From: Heterostelium album PN500
Taxonomy: Eukaryota; Evosea; Eumycetozoa; Acytosteliales; Acytosteliaceae
DNA length: 64,000 nt
Direction: 5' to 3'
Assembly: GCF_000004825.1 (NCBI RefSeq)
Contig: NW_008805068.1
Coordinates: forward strand, 248,001-312,000
Shown: positions 60,466-64,000 of the stretch, piece by piece
Layout: each line of letters starts with the position of its first letter
Numbering within the stretch: the stretch's first letter is position 1
Notes under the pieces: model-generated
Databases searched by the model: none
Told to the model about the DNA's origin: nothing
What the model saw: the letters and a program-made list of their open reading frames with translations, nothing else
Translations under genes and position numbers: made by a program

Positions 60466-63400
60466 ATGGCTTCATTACTTAGATATTTTAGTCATATTAA
60501 ATCGACATCATCATCATCAATATTAATAAATAATCTACATTCAACATATAGTATTAAAAATAGTAGTAGTAGATCATCATCATCAATAGCTCTTGGTAGT
60601 TTATATAGTTTTAATAGTTATGTAACGACATCAATCCAACAAAATCAATTAAATTTTAAATTAGATAAAAATAATAGTAATAGTAGTAATAATAATAAAG
60701 ATAAAATAATATTTGGTAATGAATTATCAAGTGTTAAAAAGACAATACCAATCGTTTTGAAAAGAAGTTCATCGAAACGCTTTGGTAATGACGTTCACAA
60801 GAGAATATCTTTTCACTCTAGCACAGCAATCATACAATCATATCAAGATAGAATCAAGCTGAACAAATCGACATGGCGAGAGATGCAAATAGATTATCTA
60901 AATGAGAAGGAATACAACAGACCAATAGCAGATACTTTATATTCAAATAGAATAAATTTATATGATCAACAATATCAACAACCACAACATCAACAACAAG
61001 TAGAAGAAAAACAACCAATTAATAATAATAATAATAACAGTAGTACTGTTCAACAAAAAGATAATATTAAGAATTTAACATTATTATTCGGTAGAGATAT
61101 ACTTGAAGAATCGAATCTGCTAGATAATGATAATAATACTAAAACACCTAAAGAATTAGTATGTATTATTACTTTTATTAATAATTTTTAAACAAAATGT
61201 ATATTAATATATTAATGATGATAATTTTAATAGAAAATCAATAGTACGGTTGAATTTTTAGATAATGATAAAGTAAAGATTGGTGTAATCACTGGATCTA
61301 CAACTAGAGATGTGATAGTTAGTTATTTGGATATAGGAGAAGATAGTTCGAAACCAAAGTTTGTTACAAACTACAAAATACCAAAGAGAAGTGTCATCGG
61401 TTCATTCCCACTAGATGAAATCAATATTACACCACAGGATCTTCTAAACTTTGAGAAGAAATATAAAACTAAATTTGAAAGTCTACCTGCTATCTATAAG
61501 AATCTAAATGATGTAACTGATATATTCGTAAGTTATTAAAATATTGTTGTTAAAAAACAAACAAACTAAAAAACATGATGATAATCAATTACTTACTTAC
61601 TTACTTACTTAATTAATTACTTGTTATTTAGAGAAATCCAATGTATAAATTCTCAACGTATGAAGCGGCAAAGATATTCTTTGGTCGTGTTGATCCGACA
61701 CCACTCGATTGCTACGTTACTCATCGTATATTGAGTAGCGATCCCAATTTCACTGTCGATCACGTCAGAGGTGGATATAGGGTGGTCGAGCAGACGATCG
61801 ATCTCATCGATGATTTCATTCAGCGTTTGAAGCTGTTTGTCACTTCCAAGACTGCAACTGCCGCTGCGTCGGTAAAGAAGAACAGTTCCACTCAACTCTT
61901 GTCAAAGTCACAACAGCTGCAACAACAACAACTGAAGAGCGTTGAGAATCTTTCGTTTTTCGAGCATTTCAAGTATTCCGATTATCAATATATCAATTTG
62001 CTGCGATTGTATCTTCATTATCCCGAGGAGAAACACTACCCGTTCCGTCAGTTCCTCCAGTTGATAATGGCGTCGCTCGACGTGCCACTCTCACACCGCA
62101 ACGTGCGCGCCCTGCTCCTACAGATGGGATTCCTGATTGCGGGTGTCGAGCGTGACGAACTGAATCTCTTCACCAAGGAGACGATGGAGTGTGTCAAGCG
62201 CAGTCGTTTGGAATCGATAAGCGATCCGCTCGCATCGATCCGTCGCACTCTGGAGTTGCCGGCATTCGCCATCGATTCCAACAATATCGTAGGTGCGGAG
62301 GATGCCTTCTCCTTTGACTTTAACGAGTCGAATCAAGATCAAATCGTATTCTACATTCACACGCTCGATGTTGCCCGATGGATTCGTCCACACGACCAAC
62401 TCTTCAAGAATGCAATGCTCACTCAATCCACTCACTACTTTGCCAACTCATCTTACCCAATGCTACCAATCGACTTTGTCAAATCGATTTCATTCAATCT
62501 CACATCGAAACAGGTATTTGCAATCTCTCAGAAATTCATAGTTAGAAGAGACAACTGTGAGATCATCTCAACTGAAGTAATACCAACTAAATTAACAAAG
62601 TAACTATAATTATAACTCTATTTATAACAAATTGTTAACATTCCATTTCTTAACATTAATGTTTATTTTAGTATTGCACAGTTATCTTTCCAACAAGCAA
62701 ATAAACTGATATCGAATGTCGGTGAAATGGATGAGAGTAGTATGTCAGAGGGTCATTTAATATTGAAAGAGTTGACCTACATGGCGAATACAAGAAGTAC
62801 AAATATGGATTTGAATATATTCGGTAGAAGAATCAGAAAGAAAAGATTGATCAACCAAAAAACAGGAGAAATTAAGAATATAGATCATCAATCCATTGAA
62901 TCTGCACATATCTTGAATACTTTATTAACTTTTGCTGGTATGTTAACTAACATCTTTAATTTTTATATATAACTAACCTTAATTATAAAAGATGATGGAT
63001 ATACATCTTTCTTTAAGATGAATAAGATACCTGCTTTCTTTAAATCCGGTCACAACTATAGGATGTTTCCACTTGGCAAGTCTGTGGCAATGGCCACTAC
63101 ACCTGTGAGAAACTTTGTGCATCTGGTGTCACAGCTTCAGATCCACGAGTTTCTCTTGTCGGGCAAGCCTGCATTCCCACTGAAGGAGTTCAAGGAGTTT
63201 GGTTATGGTGTTCTGGAAGCGATTGAAACCAACGTCTATTTTAAGAAGCTGTTGTTACAAGTACATCAAATCAAGTTGATAGAAAATGACTTGTTAGACA
63301 AGCTTGCAGCTCAGCAACAACATCCAATGATACAAAGTGCAAACCAAGGAAACCGACCTAAACTATTGAAATCAAGAATGCCATTCGCTTCGAAATCGGC

Positions 63401-63650
63401 AGGTGTTGCATTGGGTGGTGGCGGTGTCAATACTACTAACACCGACTATATAGGTGAGCTTCAAGGTGAGATCAAAATGATTTCCAACACCGATCGTGTA
63501 GTCAACATTTACTTTAAGGATTATGACTACCAACAGAATGGAATACACATCGATCAAGTCAGATTACAACACTTCAAAGTTGGTGACATCATTAAAATGA
63601 AAGTCAAAGGTTTCGATTACAATAAAATCGAATTAATATTAGAATGGTAA
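60466..63650 (+). CDS. mitochondrial RNase II/RNB-family protein, probably inactive
   Basis: Five exons, 60466-61158, 61234-61527, 61632-62599, 62672-62937 and 62992-63650, encode 959 residues. The N-terminus (MASLLRYFSHIKSTSSSS) is Ser/Arg-rich without acids, as in mitochondrial presequences. The RNB barrel shows FYIHTLDVARWIRPHD and SYPMLPIDFVKSISFNL, the counterparts of the HIADVSxxV and PMLPxxLSxxLCSL motifs. In the metal-site segment AIDSNNIVGAEDAF (Asp near 544), aligned with E. coli RNase II, D207 is Gly and D209 is Glu. A C-terminal S1-like barrel ends NKIELILEW. It resembles yeast Dss1 of the mitochondrial degradosome but may have lost catalysis and kept RNA binding. Confidence 0.8.
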
Positions 63651-63769
63651 TAAAACAAAGATTGTTACCTCAGAACTTCACTATTTTTTTTTTGAAATAA
63701 ATTCTTTTTTTTTTTGTCTTTAAATTTTGTCTATAGTATATTATAATCTTTTACTATCTATTTGAAGAA

Positions 63770-64000
63770 ATGAATAACAAAGTTATTAGTCATAGTAATA
63801 GTTTCGAATGTTCAGATCATAAAAGAATATTAGAAGCTTTGTGTTATGAGTGCAATAAGTTGTTGTGTTTTAGATGTTCAACCAATCACAACAAACAAAT
63901 AGAACATTCTAATTTCATTGATCATATTGATGATATTAGAATTGAACTTGGTCAAATATTACATAATATTAATAATAATAATGATAAAAGTAATAATGAA
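63770..64000 (+). CDS. B-box zinc-finger protein, N-terminal part (runs off the window)
   Basis: The frame opens at ATG 63770 and is still open at the last base, 77 codons in. It encodes a B-box: CSDHKRILEALCYECNK, then LLCFRCSTNHNKQIEH, followed by the NFIDHIDDIRIELGQI helix. Sequence, including TATTTGAAGAAATG around the start, closely matches the gene starting at 19961 on the minus strand. It stands 120 bp after the RNase II-like gene, the same neighbour order as the duplicated copy at 18.4-20.3 kb. Confidence 0.85.
   Translation, partial: MNNKVISHSNSFECSDHKRILEALCYECNKLLCFRCSTNHNKQIEHSNFIDHIDDIRIELGQILHNINNNNDKSNNE

Overview
The window reads as nuclear DNA of a dictyostelid social amoeba. 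It is very AT-rich between genes, with long A and T runs. Genes are compact, with short GTAAGT/GTATGT...TAG introns, and proteins carry runs of Gln, Asn, Ser or Thr. The gene content is amoebozoan/eukaryotic (RME-8, RIO1, SLBP, TAF9, LARP1, NDR, OSBP, B-box/ankyrin expansions). Coding sequence is less AT-rich than I would expect for D. discoideum, and B-box genes are locally multiplied, so another dictyostelid is more likely; the species is an inference I cannot settle.

Layout. 1-2.7 kb: a 3' gene fragment and several coding-like remnants. 2.8-10.7 kb: the 2505-residue endosomal J-protein RME-8 (minus strand, five exons). 11.4-16.8 kb (minus): a METTL21-type methyltransferase, histone-mRNA stem-loop binding protein SLBP with a cluster of E2F-like sites upstream, and an NDR-family protein. 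17.6-23.9 kb: a small CxxC protein, two B-box genes enclosing a duplicated scrap of the RNase II-like gene found at the window end, and an unrecognised small gene. 24.2-34.3 kb (minus): RIO1 kinase, a Ras/Rap-like GTPase, a GATA-like/PHD protein and an oxysterol-binding-related protein. 34.3-37.8 kb: a 3.5-kb stretch without clear genes, with a hint of hidden exons. 37.8-45.5 kb: a PMS-type MutL diverging from TAF9, a buried two-exon fragment, a SAM-domain protein and a prolyl-4-hydroxylase-like dioxygenase. 45.8-49.0 kb: a tandem pair of DOMON/cytochrome b561 membrane proteins. 50.7-54.4 kb: a type I surface protein, a doubtful small gene and a GH18-like secreted protein. 55.8-64 kb: LARP1, an ankyrin protein, a mitochondrial RNase II-like protein and the start of a third B-box gene.

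Shared functions are loose: chromatin, RNA and growth control (SLBP, TAF9, RIO1, LARP1, RNase II-like), genome maintenance (MutL) and membrane traffic or lipid transport (RME-8, OSBP). There is no operon-like system. The most informative oddities are two identical A6 frame breaks in TAF9, a splice conflict across the La motif of LARP1, lost catalytic acids in the RNase II-like protein, a Ser at the Ras Gln61 position, and an inverted duplication linking 20 kb with 63.6 kb. No tRNA, rRNA, CRISPR array or intact transposon was found. Exon borders were chosen by eye from reading-frame continuity, splice consensus and family similarity.
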